A DNA stretch of 64,000 nucleotides from Polyangiaceae bacterium (GCA_025937785.1 JAICQQ010000009.1:1-64000); one strand, 5' to 3'. Shown: positions 42,625-52,261, counted from the stretch's first letter. Translations and numbers: made by a program. The notes: generated by a model not told the origin, from the sequence alone.

Positions 42625-44559
42625 TCATGGCGGGTGCACGCCGGAGCCCGTTTCGGCAGACGCCGCGGGCTGAGCCGGCGCCGCGTCGTTCGCCGAGGAC
42701 GCTGTCGCCGGTGGCTGCCCGAAGATGCTCGGAACCATCAGCTCGTGCTGGGGTGCGGCCGAAGCAGGCGCAGCGGCAACGGCGGCCGACGGAGCAGGCA
42801 ATGGCGGGTGCACCGCGCCGGGCTTGCGCGCGGCGCCTGTCGTCTTGGCATCGGGGCGACCTGCCTCTCCGCTCGGCGCGCGCGCGGTGGCGTCGACTTC
42901 GGTGCCACTCGAACTAGCTGGCTTCGAGGGACCCTCCTGTTGCGCCGTGTCGACGCGCACAACGACCGAGTCCGCCTTGGGCGGTGGCGAGCCCACCCCG
43001 GGGCCGGGAGCGGGGGGATCGCCGGGCGCCGCGAGATCCCCGGGCGGTCGAGCAGCCCCCGGTAACACCGCCCAAAAAATCAGCGCGATCACGATCACCG
43101 CGCCAAGCCCTGCGAACGCCTTGCGCCAGCGCGGAGGCACATCGTCCCCAGCGACGCTGGAGCTTGGTTCGTCGTCCAGCGCGGCGAGCACCTCAGCGGC
43201 GGAGGCGTAGCGTTTGCTCGGATGCCGCGCCAGGCACTTCAAGACGATGCGATTGATGTGCTTGGGCACGGCAGGCGCGTACTCAGCCGGGCCCGGCGGG
43301 TCTTCTTTCAGGCGTTTCAGCGCGGTCGCTGCCGGGGACCCTCCGACGAACGGCACGCAGCCGGTGAGCATCTCGAAGAACACGATGCCGAACGCGAAGA
43401 TGTCGGTACCCGCGGTCAAGTTCCCGCCCTCGACTTGCTCCGGTGCCATGTACGTGAGCGTGCCAATCAGCGGTTGGTTGGCGCCCGTGGTGAGGCGCGC
43501 GGGGTCGACGTCCATCGCGCGTGCCAAGCCGAAGTCCATGATGACGGCGCGCTGGCGCGACCCGTTCGTGGGCCGGAGCATGATGTTGTCGGGCTTGAAG
43601 TCACGATGCAAGATACCGGCTTCATGGGCTGCGTCCAGCCCTGAAAGCAGTTGCCGAGCAATGTCTACGGCGGCCTCGACCTTCAGTGGTCCGGTACGCT
43701 CCAACTCTTGCGCCAAGCTCAGGCCCTCGACGAACTCCATGGTCAGGAAGTGCAGCGTGCCGTCCCCGTCGCTCACGCGCTCTGCCCCGAGATCGTAGAT
43801 GCGGCACACGTTGGGGTGACTCACGCGCCGAGAGAGCTGGACCTCGGCCATGAGGCGTCGCACCGCCCGCGGGCTGTCGCTCACCGTGGGCATGACCGTC
43901 TTCAATGCCACGCGCTCGCGCAGCGTTCGGTCGTAGGCCTCGTACACCTCGCCCATCCCGCCTCGTGCCACGAAGCGCTGAATGCGATAGCGATTCCCCA
44001 GCACCATGCCGGGTCGAAGTGCGCTGCCCTGCGGATCGCTCGTGGCGGCCTCCCTGCGGCTGGCGCTGATGGCGTGCACGGCCTCGACGATGAGGCGCTG
44101 GCACTGAGGGCAGATGTCGAGATGGCGATGTGTCCTGACCAACTCGGCGCCGGTGAGCGTGCCCTGGACGAACGCGAGGATGGAATCTTCGCTGAGGCAC
44201 TCATCACAGCGTTCGTTCGGATCATCCGAAGCATCGCTACCTGGCAGGGGGTTGTGCGCCGGAAGCGTCGCGGCCGCGCCTGGCGCGCGGAAAGGGGGCC
44301 CGGGAGGCGTGCGGCGCAGTTCGGCCAGCGTCCTCTCGTCCAGAGTGGCCTCGTGCGAGCCGGACACCGCACGACGGCGCTGGGATTCTACGGGCTGGTA
44401 GCTGCCTTGCTGGCCCTTTCTCAGGAGATCTTCGGCGAATGCTCGAACGAGTGCCTTGTCCGGGAAGCGGTCGGGAGCGCCGCCCGCCTCGCGCTTCGGC
44501 CCTTCGGGTGGCTCGTCGTCCTCGCGGTGTTCGTTTTTTGCCATCGGCGAGCTAGCCAT
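42625..44559 (-). CDS. Ser/Thr protein kinase with N-terminal zinc anti-sigma motif
   Basis: A 644-residue membrane kinase. Residues 118-153 contain CDEC and then HLDICPQC, an exact HxxxCxxC zinc motif of ZAS-type anti-sigma factors (His146, Cys150, Cys153). The kinase domain (about 187-450) has GGMGEVY, VALK, HRDFKPDN, MDFGLAR and APEQ, all intact. One transmembrane helix is near 490-510, and an Ala/Pro-rich external tail follows. The gene overlaps the sigma-like gene 44552-45370 by 8 bases, so the kinase is likely a combined anti-sigma and kinase for that sigma. The start at 44559 overlaps the sigma stop. No clear Shine-Dalgarno is seen. Confidence 0.9.
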   Translation of the reverse strand: MASSPMAKNEHREDDEPPEGPKREAGGAPDRFPDKALVRAFAEDLLRKGQQGSYQPVESQRRRAVSGSHEATLDERTLAELRRTPPGPPFRAPGAAATLPAHNPLPGSDASDDPNERCDECLSEDSILAFVQGTLTGAELVRTHRHLDICPQCQRLIVEAVHAISASRREAATSDPQGSALRPGMVLGNRYRIQRFVARGGMGEVYEAYDRTLRERVALKTVMPTVSDSPRAVRRLMAEVQLSRRVSHPNVCRIYDLGAERVSDGDGTLHFLTMEFVEGLSLAQELERTGPLKVEAAVDIARQLLSGLDAAHEAGILHRDFKPDNIMLRPTNGSRQRAVIMDFGLARAMDVDPARLTTGANQPLIGTLTYMAPEQVEGGNLTAGTDIFAFGIVFFEMLTGCVPFVGGSPAATALKRLKEDPPGPAEYAPAVPKHINRIVLKCLARHPSKRYASAAEVLAALDDEPSSSVAGDDVPPRWRKAFAGLGAVIVIALIFWAVLPGAARPPGDLAAPGDPPAPGPGVGSPPPKADSVVVRVDTAQQEGPSKPASSSGTEVDATARAPSGEAGRPDAKTTGAARKPGAVHPPLPAPSAAVAAAPASAAPQHELMVPSIFGQPPATASSANDAAPAQPAASAETGSGVHPP

Positions 44560-45370
44560 TCGAAGCGTGCGAAGAGTCCGAAGCGGAGTTGGCGAAGGTC
44601 AGGTCGAGCTGACTGCGAACCAAGCGTGACAGGCTCTCGAACTCCTCGTCTGAGAGCGCGGCCTCGCGCGCTCGCAGCTCTCGGCTGACGCGCTCGACCA
44701 GCTGCTTCTTCGTGCTCTTCAACCAGCCAGCAGCGGTCGCTCGATGCACCGAATAAGCCCGGCCGATTTGGTCCGGGCTACAGTTGCCTACCAGGTGCAT
44801 CCTGAGCACGTTGCGATCGCGGGTGTCGAGCCCGCTCACGGCGCCGCTAAAGGCTCGCTGAAACAGCTCGGCGTGCTTCCCGCTCATGATCAGGGTGTCG
44901 CCCCGAAAGTATTGCTGCACGAGCCGATCCGTCAGCTCGTCTTTGCGCGCCAGCGCGCTCTCGCGCGAACTCAAGCGCTGGAGTGCGTAGCGGGTCGCCA
45001 CCACCTTGATCCACGCCAGCAGAGAACTGCGCGCCGAGTATTCCATGATTTTGGGTTGCTCCGAATAGAGCAAGACCTGGCGCAGCCCTCGCTGAGCCTC
45101 TTCGACGAACTCAGCGTCGTCCCGTACGCGCGCGATGGCTTCGGCTGCGGCAGGGAGCAACCTGCGTTCGATGATCGCCACTGCTTCTGGGTGAGCCAGA
45201 GCTGCGGCGGCACTCAGGAACAGGTCGGTGCCATAGCGAGCCAGAGTCGCCGGATCAGCGAGCAGGTGGAGCGCGGCGCAGTGCTCGTGGAATGCCTCGA
45301 AGCCGAGCGACAGCTCTGGGTAGAGGCGCTGCGCCTCCTCGTAGACCTCTCGAATACCACGGTCCCTCAC
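44552..45370 (-). CDS. Sigma-70-family sigma factor, atypical, partner of ZAS kinase
   Basis: A 272-residue protein. The middle (about 100-145) carries a region-2-like block SARSSLLAWIKVVATRYALQRL and the C-terminal part (about 175-225) a region 4 HTH, RDRNVLRMHLVGNCSPDQIG followed by YSVHRATAAGWLK. This matches a sigma-70-like group often encoded next to kinases in myxobacteria; the N-terminal 95 residues are extra compared with ECF sigma factors. A hairpin AACTCT/AGAGTT sits 6-22 bases upstream of the start (45376-45392). It is first in an operon with the kinase, which carries a zinc anti-sigma motif. The target promoters are unknown. Confidence 0.8.
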   Translation of the reverse strand: MRDRGIREVYEEAQRLYPELSLGFEAFHEHCAALHLLADPATLARYGTDLFLSAAAALAHPEAVAIIERRLLPAAAEAIARVRDDAEFVEEAQRGLRQVLLYSEQPKIMEYSARSSLLAWIKVVATRYALQRLSSRESALARKDELTDRLVQQYFRGDTLIMSGKHAELFQRAFSGAVSGLDTRDRNVLRMHLVGNCSPDQIGRAYSVHRATAAGWLKSTKKQLVERVSRELRAREAALSDEEFESLSRLVRSQLDLTFANSASDSSHASNG

Positions 45371-45560
45371 GTTGCAACTCTACGCAAGAGTTCCGGCGAA
45401 GGACAGCGCGATTTGGCGGGACACTGCACGCGAGCGCAGCGCCTTGGGGGCTCAGGTCGCGCCCATTCAAGCAAACTGGACAGGGTAACGGCACGAGCCG
45501 CTGTGACCCCCGGCCCGCCGCGGGGTCCGCGCTTCGGACCTCGCGACGACCGCTAGCGGC

Positions 45561-46478
45561 TCACTCGACCGGTTGAATGATGCAGCAGCCGAGGCTACAC
45601 CAGTAGTTGGCGGGACACGGCGTCTCCGCGTCGCAGGCCTGCCGCCCGTCATCGCAGGTAGGAAGCTCTTCCTCGCACGTTTCGGGCAGTTCTTCCTTAC
45701 CTGGACACAGCTCGCACTCGCCGCACTCGTTGCCACATTGCGTCGACGGTTCGCAGCGCGGGCAAGCTTCTTCGTTCTCGATTTCGTCGTAGTCGCAGGT
45801 CACCCCGATCTGCACGCTCAAGGGTCCGTCGGCGGTTTCGAAGGTGCAACAGCCGAAGCAATCACAACCGTTCGGCGTGCGCTCCACGCAGAAGTCGATG
45901 CAGGAGTCGGTCACGCTGCAGCTGGGATCGTCGTCTGGCAGGTCCCCCGTGAGGCAATCGGTGTGGTAGCGACAGCCGTCGTCTCCCGCGCCGGAGTTAC
46001 CGTCGAAGAAGCAGTCCTGCCACTTCGGGTCTTTATTGTCGCCGGAGATGCCGGTGGCGAAGGTGCCTTCGTCGTTGTCGGCGATGCCCGTGCACTCCGT
46101 GTCGAAGCCGTCGACCTGGCCGTCGCCGTCGTCGTCGATGCCGTTGCTGCATTGACAGTCACCGCCGCACAATTCCACGGGATTCAACACGCCGCTGCCC
46201 GCCGACCCACCGATACCGCCCGAGGTCGAGTCTCCCGAGCCCCCGGTTTGGGAGGTGCCGCCGCTGCCGTCACCGGAGCCCGAGTCGGCAGAACCGGAAT
46301 CGCTCGAGCCGCCGGAACCGCTGCTCGAGGTGCCTCCGGAACCGTCGATGACGATGCCCGTCGTGTTCGAGGTCGTCGCCTCGTCGTCACCGCCGCCTCC
46401 ATCACTCGAACAAGCACCGATCGTGGCTCCCAGGAGAGCCACCAACAAGTAACTACCCACGATGGTTCGTTGCTTCAC
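45561..46478 (-). CDS. Cys-rich lipoprotein with MopE-like calcium/copper-binding segment
   Basis: A 305-residue protein with lipobox IGAC (Cys23), a Ser/Gly/Asp-rich linker (about 25-100), then a Cys-rich body. A MopE-like [20 protein letters not shown] segment at about 110-130 is followed by pairs such as CFGCC and CPRCEPS, a [11 protein letters not shown] cluster, and CSLGCC near the C-terminus. About 30 cysteines suggest disulfide-stabilised, metal-binding surface modules. No catalytic motif is visible. It is monocistronic, with its start 90 bases beyond the convergent... divergent end of the metalloprotease gene. Confidence 0.75.
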   Translation of the reverse strand: MKQRTIVGSYLLVALLGATIGACSSDGGGGDDEATTSNTTGIVIDGSGGTSSSGSGGSSDSGSADSGSGDGSGGTSQTGGSGDSTSGGIGGSAGSGVLNPVELCGGDCQCSNGIDDDGDGQVDGFDTECTGIADNDEGTFATGISGDNKDPKWQDCFFDGNSGAGDDGCRYHTDCLTGDLPDDDPSCSVTDSCIDFCVERTPNGCDCFGCCTFETADGPLSVQIGVTCDYDEIENEEACPRCEPSTQCGNECGECELCPGKEELPETCEEELPTCDDGRQACDAETPCPANYWCSLGCCIIQPVE

Positions 46479-46567
46479 GAAAAGGTAGGTGGGCGCCGGC
46501 GCCCCCGGCTCTCAGCGGGGCTCGATGTTCGCACTCGATAGAAAAACTACAGCCTCAACGTAAGTCT

Positions 46568-47521
46568 TCAAAAACTGGCGGCTCGCGCCAAGCCCGCGGG
46601 TTCTGGGCAGAAATGGCGTCGCAGCACCAGGTAGTGGTGCATCGGTAAGAATACGGTGCTCTCTCTCATACTTAGACCCATACGACTGCGGCTCGCCCCC
46701 GCAAATGGCGCCTTCGGGTACAGATCCACGATGCCGGAAAGCGCTGCGTACTCATCGAGCAGGCCTAACAAGTGCCCCATCTCGTGGGCGAGGATCGGCA
46801 GCGACCAACCGCTGCGCACCGCCTGGAAGTAAGGCGTGCGCGCGCAGCTGGTCGCGAGCGGTACGACCAGCGCGGACGAGGCCGGAACGCTCCTCGCTTC
46901 GGGTAAGCTGAAGGTGAAATCGTAGCTGACCGGCAGACCCTGCGCCTGGGCGTCGCGATTGTAATAGCTCTCGACCGCCTCGGACCAATCCGCCAAGAGC
47001 GTACGTACGTTCTGGGGCGTGACCGGCGCAGAGAAGGCCCCGCCGTCGGGGCAGATCTCGAGCGTCTTCGACTGCGAGTACGGCCGTCCGGCGCAGTGGA
47101 CGGGTCCCTCGAGCCGCTGCTCCAAGCGGCAATCGGGCAGTTCCATGCGACCCGTGTACGCAGGCGGCTCGACGATGACCCACGCTGCGACGTACCACTG
47201 CCCGTGAGCACGACGCACCTGGTAGCGCATGGGTCCGTCGTAGAGGTCGTAGTGCGGCATGCTGCCTGCGATGGACCGCAGCCCCGCCGGCGTCGATCCG
47301 AAGAACACCGCGGACGGTGCGGGTTCACACACATAGGCGTCCGCAGTCAGCGCGTGCGCGAGGATGCTCGCGTAGCTCTCCGAATGCCGAGCTACCCACG
47401 CTGGACTCAGCGCTTCGAGATCGCGCGCCAGGTTCGCGGGGCGACCGGCGCAGCTCGCCATGAGTAGCACCAGTACTACGAGCGCGAGCCATACCCGTGC
47501 GAGGCGGACAGGAGCGTGCAT
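46568..47521 (-). CDS. Zinc metalloprotease-like lipoprotein
   Basis: A 317-residue protein with lipobox MASC (Cys24) and the metzincin-like zinc signature HEMGHLLGLLDEY (246-258), in which two His and a further Asp/Glu lie in the HExGHxxGxxD pattern. The SRMGLSM about 35 residues downstream could be the Met-turn. The first 200 residues are beta-rich and carry several Cys (CEP, CRL, CAG, CPDGG), perhaps a propeptide-like domain. It is expected to be an envelope-anchored metallopeptidase. It ends the two-gene run with the fibro-slime protein (10-base gap), suggesting joint function at the surface. Confidence 0.8.
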   Translation of the reverse strand: MHAPVRLARVWLALVVLVLLMASCAGRPANLARDLEALSPAWVARHSESYASILAHALTADAYVCEPAPSAVFFGSTPAGLRSIAGSMPHYDLYDGPMRYQVRRAHGQWYVAAWVIVEPPAYTGRMELPDCRLEQRLEGPVHCAGRPYSQSKTLEICPDGGAFSAPVTPQNVRTLLADWSEAVESYYNRDAQAQGLPVSYDFTFSLPEARSVPASSALVVPLATSCARTPYFQAVRSGWSLPILAHEMGHLLGLLDEYAALSGIVDLYPKAPFAGASRSRMGLSMRESTVFLPMHHYLVLRRHFCPEPAGLARAASF

Positions 47522-47531
47522 GCGTTCGCGG

Positions 47532-48485
47532 TTACTTGATCACGACCGGCTCGAAACAGGAAATGTTGGTTTCGAAGCGAAAGTTCGACTCCAGCGTGTG
47601 ACGCTCTGCATGAAAAATGTCCATCTGGTAGCTTCGACCGGCGACGATCCCGAGCTCGCTCGCCTGGGCATCGAAGTCGATGACCCCCACCTCGGCCGCG
47701 TGCATGCTCCCAAGGTCCATCGCTAGCCGGTCGTTCACGAAGATCCAGAGGTCGTCGTCCCCACGAAAGCTGAACACCTGCCCGGACAGGTAGCGAAAGC
47801 GCACGTGGATCTCGGTGGTGAACAAGAAGTTGCTCATGAGGTGGTGGTTCGGCGTCGGCGCGATGCCGTAACCTTCGCTGGGACCGAGGGGAAAGAAGCT
47901 GGTGCTGTCGAAAACGTAGCTACCGTCGGCGGTAGCTGTCAGCTCCAGCGTCTTCTCGATCTCGAGGTTGACGCCGTCCAGCGTGCGGTACCATTGATCG
48001 AAGCTCGCGCGCGACTCGATCACCGGCTCCGTCACCGTCCAGTTGTCGCATTCGCCCGGCTGGCTGGGGCGCGCTTCCACCCTGGGACATCCCACGCTGC
48101 TCGCGAACACGGGCTTCTTGTCGGGTCCAAGCTCGAGCTCGACCAGGTTATGCCGCACGACGTCGCCGGGGTTCGCGCGCTCCATGTCTGGGTGCGTCGC
48201 GTCGAAATCGCGATAGGTAACCTCGAGCACGTTATCGCAGTCCGCGTCCATGGTCGGGGCCCCGGTCGAAGTCGGCTCGAAACCGAGCGCACCGCCGATG
48301 CCGTTGGCCGCCATCACGGCGCTCGGCGTGCTCGTCCCTCCCGTCGACTCGGAGGCCGCCGTCGACGCACTGCCCCGTGCCGGAGCTTCGGACGCACTCG
48401 CACATCCGAACCACCAGCATGCAGACGAGAAGACGCACCAGCGCAGGACCATCGACGAGCTCCGAAACCAGAGTGGCACGGCCAC
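47532..48485 (-). CDS. Fibro-slime domain lipoprotein
   Basis: A 317-residue protein with the hallmark of the fibro-slime domain: LEVTYRDFDATHPDME at the start of the module (about 95-110), FSFRGDDDLWIFVNDRLAMDLG near the end, then GRSYQMDIFHAERHTLESNF. Related domains occur in fibrous extracellular-matrix proteins of Fibrobacter, Dictyostelium and myxobacteria and probably bind polysaccharide. The signal may carry a lipidated Cys in WWFGC. ATG 48485 or 48452 are both usable starts. It is upstream of, and 10 bases from, the metalloprotease-like gene. Confidence 0.82.
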   Translation of the reverse strand: MAVPLWFRSSSMVLRWCVFSSACWWFGCASASEAPARGSASTAASESTGGTSTPSAVMAANGIGGALGFEPTSTGAPTMDADCDNVLEVTYRDFDATHPDMERANPGDVVRHNLVELELGPDKKPVFASSVGCPRVEARPSQPGECDNWTVTEPVIESRASFDQWYRTLDGVNLEIEKTLELTATADGSYVFDSTSFFPLGPSEGYGIAPTPNHHLMSNFLFTTEIHVRFRYLSGQVFSFRGDDDLWIFVNDRLAMDLGSMHAAEVGVIDFDAQASELGIVAGRSYQMDIFHAERHTLESNFRFETNISCFEPVVIK

Positions 48486-48640
48486 CCGGATTGAGGTAAA
48501 CGCCGTCAGAACGTATCACATCTGCTGCCGAAATGCCCCGCGCGAGCCCGGCAACGCAGGGGAGAGCCAGTTTAGAGGGTGGCATCGCGGCACTTGAAGC
48601 GCGTGGACGAGCCGAGTTATCCCTGGAGCCAAGAGCAGCC

Positions 48641-48910
48641 ATGACAGACCTCGAACAAGAGCTCGCCGCACTCATCGTGGAGTCCCTCGCGCTTCATGAC
48701 GTGAACCCAGCCGATCTGGACGTCGACACCCCGCTCTTCAACGAAGGCTTGGGACTCGACAGCGTCGACGCTCTGGAGCTGGCGATGGCCGTGCACAAGA
48801 AGTACGGCGTGCAAATCAAAGCCGATGACCCCAGCGTGCGCGACACCTTCCATTCCATCGGCAGTCTGGCAACGCACATCGAACGGGCGCGCGGGACCGA
48901 GCTACGGTGA
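48641..48910 (+). CDS. Acyl carrier protein of the pigment cluster
   Basis: An 89-residue ACP. Phosphopantetheine attaches at Ser41 in GLDSVDALE, the canonical site. The length is normal and the fold four-helical. It is the first gene of the plus-strand arm of the aryl-polyene-like cluster; the AMP-ligase gene begins on its stop (GTGA). It would carry the growing aryl-polyene chain between the ligase, ketosynthase, dehydratases and other enzymes. ATG 48641 with AAGAG upstream is chosen; the in-frame extension upstream has no ACP character. Pathway role from context: high confidence for ACP, moderate for aryl-polyene. Confidence 0.92.
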   Translation: MTDLEQELAALIVESLALHDVNPADLDVDTPLFNEGLGLDSVDALELAMAVHKKYGVQIKADDPSVRDTFHSIGSLATHIERARGTELR

Positions 48911-50637
48911 GCGAATTCCATTTGCTCGCCCCGCTCTCCGAACCCCGGCGCGTGTGTTCCGCGCTAGAGGGTGCCGGCTGGCTCTCTACCCGCGAGGCGC
49001 GCCGAGACCTGGCGCGCGTCCTGTCGTTGGTGGACCACGAGGGAGCGGGCGCGGACCTCCGCGCGCCGCTGCTCGTCGTGGCGAGCGACCGTTACCACAT
49101 GCTGCTCGCGTGTCTTGCCGCGTGGTGCCGCGAGCGCGTGGTAGTTCTGCCGCCGAATCACCAGGCTGGGTCACTCCAGCAGGCGCGGGCGCTGAGCGGC
49201 GCTACGCTCGAGCTCACGGATGCTGCGCTCGCGAGCTGTCTCGCTTCCAAAGAGGCGCCGAACCGAGACCCGGAAGACTCGCTGATCGAGGGCTCGGTGA
49301 TCGCGTCGGACCGAGAGCTGCTCGAGGTGTGCACCTCCGGCACCACGGGGAATCAACAAGCATGCACGAAGACGGCGGGGCAGCTGCTCGGGGAGGCGCT
49401 GATGCTGGGTTCGCTGCTAGGCTTCGACGCCTCGCGCCGTGTCGCAGCCACCGTCCCATGCCATCACTTGTACGGGCTGCTCTTCAGTGTCCTCGTCCCC
49501 TTCTTCCGCGGCTCTGCTTTCGTGCGCGAGCCAGCGTTTCAACCGGCGCAGATTCAGCAGACGTGCGAGCGCTGGCAAGTCACCGACTTAGTGACGGTGC
49601 CGGCCCACCTCAAGGCGCTCGTGGACGCCGGTTGGAAGCCTTCCTTCCACCTTCAGCGAGCGTTCTCGTCAGGCACGGTGCTCGACACCGATCTCGCCAG
49701 CGAGTTTCGCCGGGTCTCCGGGGCCGAGGTGGTCGACGTGCTGGGCTCCACCGAGAGCGGCGGTATCGCCTGGCGTGTGACCGAGCCGGGTGCGGTTTAC
49801 GTCCCGCTGCCCGGCGTCGAAGTCGCCGCAGCAGCGGATGCTCGCCTGCGCTTGCGCTCCCCGTTCTTGCCGCCCGGCAGTGACTGGCAGCTCATGAACG
49901 ACCGCATTCGCATGGTCGAGGGTGGGTTCGAGCACCTGGGCCGGAACGATGGCATCGTAAAGCTCGGAGGCAAGCGCGTCGCGGTTCAGGAGCTCGAAGC
50001 GCGCGCTCGCCAACTCGACGCCGTGAGCGACGCCGCCGTGCTCGTGCGACCGTCCACGACGCTGCGCGGGACCGAACTGTGGCTGGCAGTCGCCGCTGAA
50101 ACCGGGCAGTGGACGCCGGCGAGCTTGCGTCAGGCGCTCGGGCGCTACTTCGATCCGGTCGTGCTTCCGCGTCGCTACCGGGTGGTGCCGCGCTTGCCGC
50201 GCGATGCGCTCGGCAAGCTCCAAAAGGAACGACTCGAACGGCTGTTTTCACAGCAGCCGGCTGAGGTCGACGCTATCGATGAAAGCGACGTCCGCGAAGG
50301 TCCGAACGAAACCCGCTTCACGACCGACGTTTTCGTCCCGGAGCACTACCCTTTCTTTCAAGGGCATTTTCCTGGCGAGCCCGTGCTGCCGGGCGTCGCG
50401 CAGCTCAGCGAATTCGTACTGCCGGCCATCTCGAAGACCTGGACCGAGCTGGCAACGCTCGAGCGAGCCCCGCTGCTGAAGTACAAGCGTCCGATCAAAC
50501 CCGGGGCACGCCTGGCCCTCGAGGTTCGCCGCCCGCATGGTGCCGCGTCGGTGCATTTCGAGCTCCGAGAAGACGGCGAGCTGTGCACGACGGGTCAGCT
50601 GTGTTTCGCCGTCCCCAACGCCGCCACCTCCGCGTGA
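48907..50637 (+). CDS. AMP-dependent ligase fused to a hotdog dehydratase
   Basis: A 576-residue fusion. The N-terminal ANL-type adenylating domain shows TSGTTGNQ (143-150, phosphate loop), GSTESGG and a late GKLQK lysine segment. The C-terminal about 110 residues are a FabA/FabZ-like hotdog with HFPGEPVLPG (His487), as in ApeI-type thioester dehydratases of aryl-polyene clusters. The predicted role is to activate a cinnamate- or coumarate-type acid and load it on the ACP, and dehydrate 3-hydroxyacyl chains. Start GTG 48907 overlaps the ACP stop by GTGA. Similar ligase-dehydratase fusions are known in aryl-polyene and flexirubin-type clusters. The substrate is inferred from the neighbouring ammonia-lyase. 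Confidence 0.88.
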   Translation: MSEFHLLAPLSEPRRVCSALEGAGWLSTREARRDLARVLSLVDHEGAGADLRAPLLVVASDRYHMLLACLAAWCRERVVVLPPNHQAGSLQQARALSGATLELTDAALASCLASKEAPNRDPEDSLIEGSVIASDRELLEVCTSGTTGNQQACTKTAGQLLGEALMLGSLLGFDASRRVAATVPCHHLYGLLFSVLVPFFRGSAFVREPAFQPAQIQQTCERWQVTDLVTVPAHLKALVDAGWKPSFHLQRAFSSGTVLDTDLASEFRRVSGAEVVDVLGSTESGGIAWRVTEPGAVYVPLPGVEVAAAADARLRLRSPFLPPGSDWQLMNDRIRMVEGGFEHLGRNDGIVKLGGKRVAVQELEARARQLDAVSDAAVLVRPSTTLRGTELWLAVAAETGQWTPASLRQALGRYFDPVVLPRRYRVVPRLPRDALGKLQKERLERLFSQQPAEVDAIDESDVREGPNETRFTTDVFVPEHYPFFQGHFPGEPVLPGVAQLSEFVLPAISKTWTELATLERAPLLKYKRPIKPGARLALEVRRPHGAASVHFELREDGELCTTGQLCFAVPNAATSA

Positions 50638-50656
50638 CCCTGCCGAGAGCCAAGCC

Positions 50657-52261
50657 GTGAATCTGCCCTCTGCCCCTCAGACCGTCGATCGCACAGTCGT
50701 CACGCTCGGTGAAGCGCCACTCGGCATCGACGACGTAGAGAACGTGGCGCTCGGGCATGCGCGGATCGAACTCAGTGACACGCCGGAAGTGGCGGCTCGC
50801 CTGGCACGGGGAGCCGCCGTACTCGAGGTGTTGCTCGCGTCCGGGCGACGCGTGTACGGCGTGAACACCGGCTTCGGCGACTCCTGTGAAACGGATGTCC
50901 CCGCCGAGCACCGGCTCGACCTGCCGCACAACCTGATTCGTTTCCATGGCTGCGGCACTGGTGCGAGCTTCTCGCCGGTCGAAGCGGCCGCGATCGCAGT
51001 CACACGCCTGGCCTCGCTGGTGTCCGGCGCGTCTGGGGTGCGGCCCGTCTTGATCGAGCGCCTGTGCCAGCTGGTGAACCACCGGCTCTTGCCGAAGATC
51101 CCGTGCGAAGGCTCGGTCGGCGCCAGCGGCGATCTGACTCCGCTTTCGTACCTGGCCGCGGCGCTGCTCGGTGAACGCGAGCTGTTGCTCGAGACCGGCG
51201 AGGTGCTGCCGGCGAGCCTGGTGCTGGAGCGGCTCGGCCCTTTTCGGCTATCGCCCAAGGAAAGTCTCGCGCTGATGAACGGGACCAGCGCCATGACCGG
51301 GCTGGCCTGCCTCGCCTTCCAACGTGCCCGGCGCCTGGGGCGCTTCGCCGCCGCGCTGACCGCCGTCGCGAGCGACGTGATGCGCGGGCAGCCAGGCCAT
51401 TTCGATGACCGTCTCTTCTCGCTGAAGCCGCATCCAGGACAGCGCGCCTGCGCCGGCTGGATCCGCGATGATCTCGGCTCGCCCCCCGCCACTCCGAGCA
51501 ACGCGGCGGCGCGCCCGGTGACCCCCGCACGGCTGCAAGACCGCTACTCGCTCAGGTGTGCACCTCACGTGATCGGGGTCTTGCTGGACAACCTGCCGCA
51601 CGCTCGCGCCGTGATCGAGACAGAACTGAACAGCACCAATGACAACCCTGTCTTGGATCTGGAGACGGGCGAAGTGCTGCACGGCGGCAACTTCTACGGC
51701 GGTCACATCTGCCAAGCCATGGACACCCTGAAGACGTGCATCGCCAACCTCGCCGACCTGTGCGATCGACAGCTCGCGCTGTTGTGTGATTCGCGTACGA
51801 ATGGTGGTCTACCGGACAACCTAGTGCTCGACCGAGCGCCCAGTCAGCATGGCTTCAAGGCGATGCAGATCAGCGCATCCGCGCTGTGCGCCGAGGCGCT
51901 GAAGCTCACCATGCCCGCCAGCGTGTTCAGCCGCAGCACCGAGAACCACAACCAGGACAAGGTGAGCATGGGCACCATCGCTGCGCGTGACTGTCTACGC
52001 ATTTTGGACCTCACCGAAACCGTGGCCGCGATTCACGCCCTCGCTTTGTGTCAGGCGGTCGACCTGCGGTCTGCGATGAGCTGTTGCCCGCGCGCGCGAG
52101 AACTGCACGCGGCGGTGCGCCGGCAGGTAGCCGTGAACACCACTGATCGCCGCATGGACCTCGACATCGCCGCTGTGCTCGAGCTGTACCGCGAGCGCAA
52201 GCTGCCGCTCGGCTCCGCGGACTTTCCGCCGCCCCGCTCCAGCGTGCGAGGAAAGCCATGA
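50657..52261 (+). CDS. Aromatic amino acid ammonia-lyase (HAL/PAL/TAL family)
   Basis: A 534-residue MIO enzyme. The Ala-Ser-Gly triad that forms the electrophilic MIO cofactor is at 156-158 (GASGDL), the catalytic Tyr is at 67 (VYGVNTGFG), and downstream motifs NSTNDNP and QDKVSMG are intact. It deaminates histidine, phenylalanine or tyrosine to an unsaturated acid. The substrate-selectivity pair reads F96-H97 (RFHGCG), which matches neither the F-L of typical PAL nor the H-L or H-Q reported for TAL. Given the cluster, cinnamate or coumarate as starter is likely. GTG 50657 is selected, 19 bases after the previous gene ends. It is coupled to the methyltransferase by ATGA. Confidence 0.9.
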   Translation: MNLPSAPQTVDRTVVTLGEAPLGIDDVENVALGHARIELSDTPEVAARLARGAAVLEVLLASGRRVYGVNTGFGDSCETDVPAEHRLDLPHNLIRFHGCGTGASFSPVEAAAIAVTRLASLVSGASGVRPVLIERLCQLVNHRLLPKIPCEGSVGASGDLTPLSYLAAALLGERELLLETGEVLPASLVLERLGPFRLSPKESLALMNGTSAMTGLACLAFQRARRLGRFAAALTAVASDVMRGQPGHFDDRLFSLKPHPGQRACAGWIRDDLGSPPATPSNAAARPVTPARLQDRYSLRCAPHVIGVLLDNLPHARAVIETELNSTNDNPVLDLETGEVLHGGNFYGGHICQAMDTLKTCIANLADLCDRQLALLCDSRTNGGLPDNLVLDRAPSQHGFKAMQISASALCAEALKLTMPASVFSRSTENHNQDKVSMGTIAARDCLRILDLTETVAAIHALALCQAVDLRSAMSCCPRARELHAAVRRQVAVNTTDRRMDLDIAAVLELYRERKLPLGSADFPPPRSSVRGKP

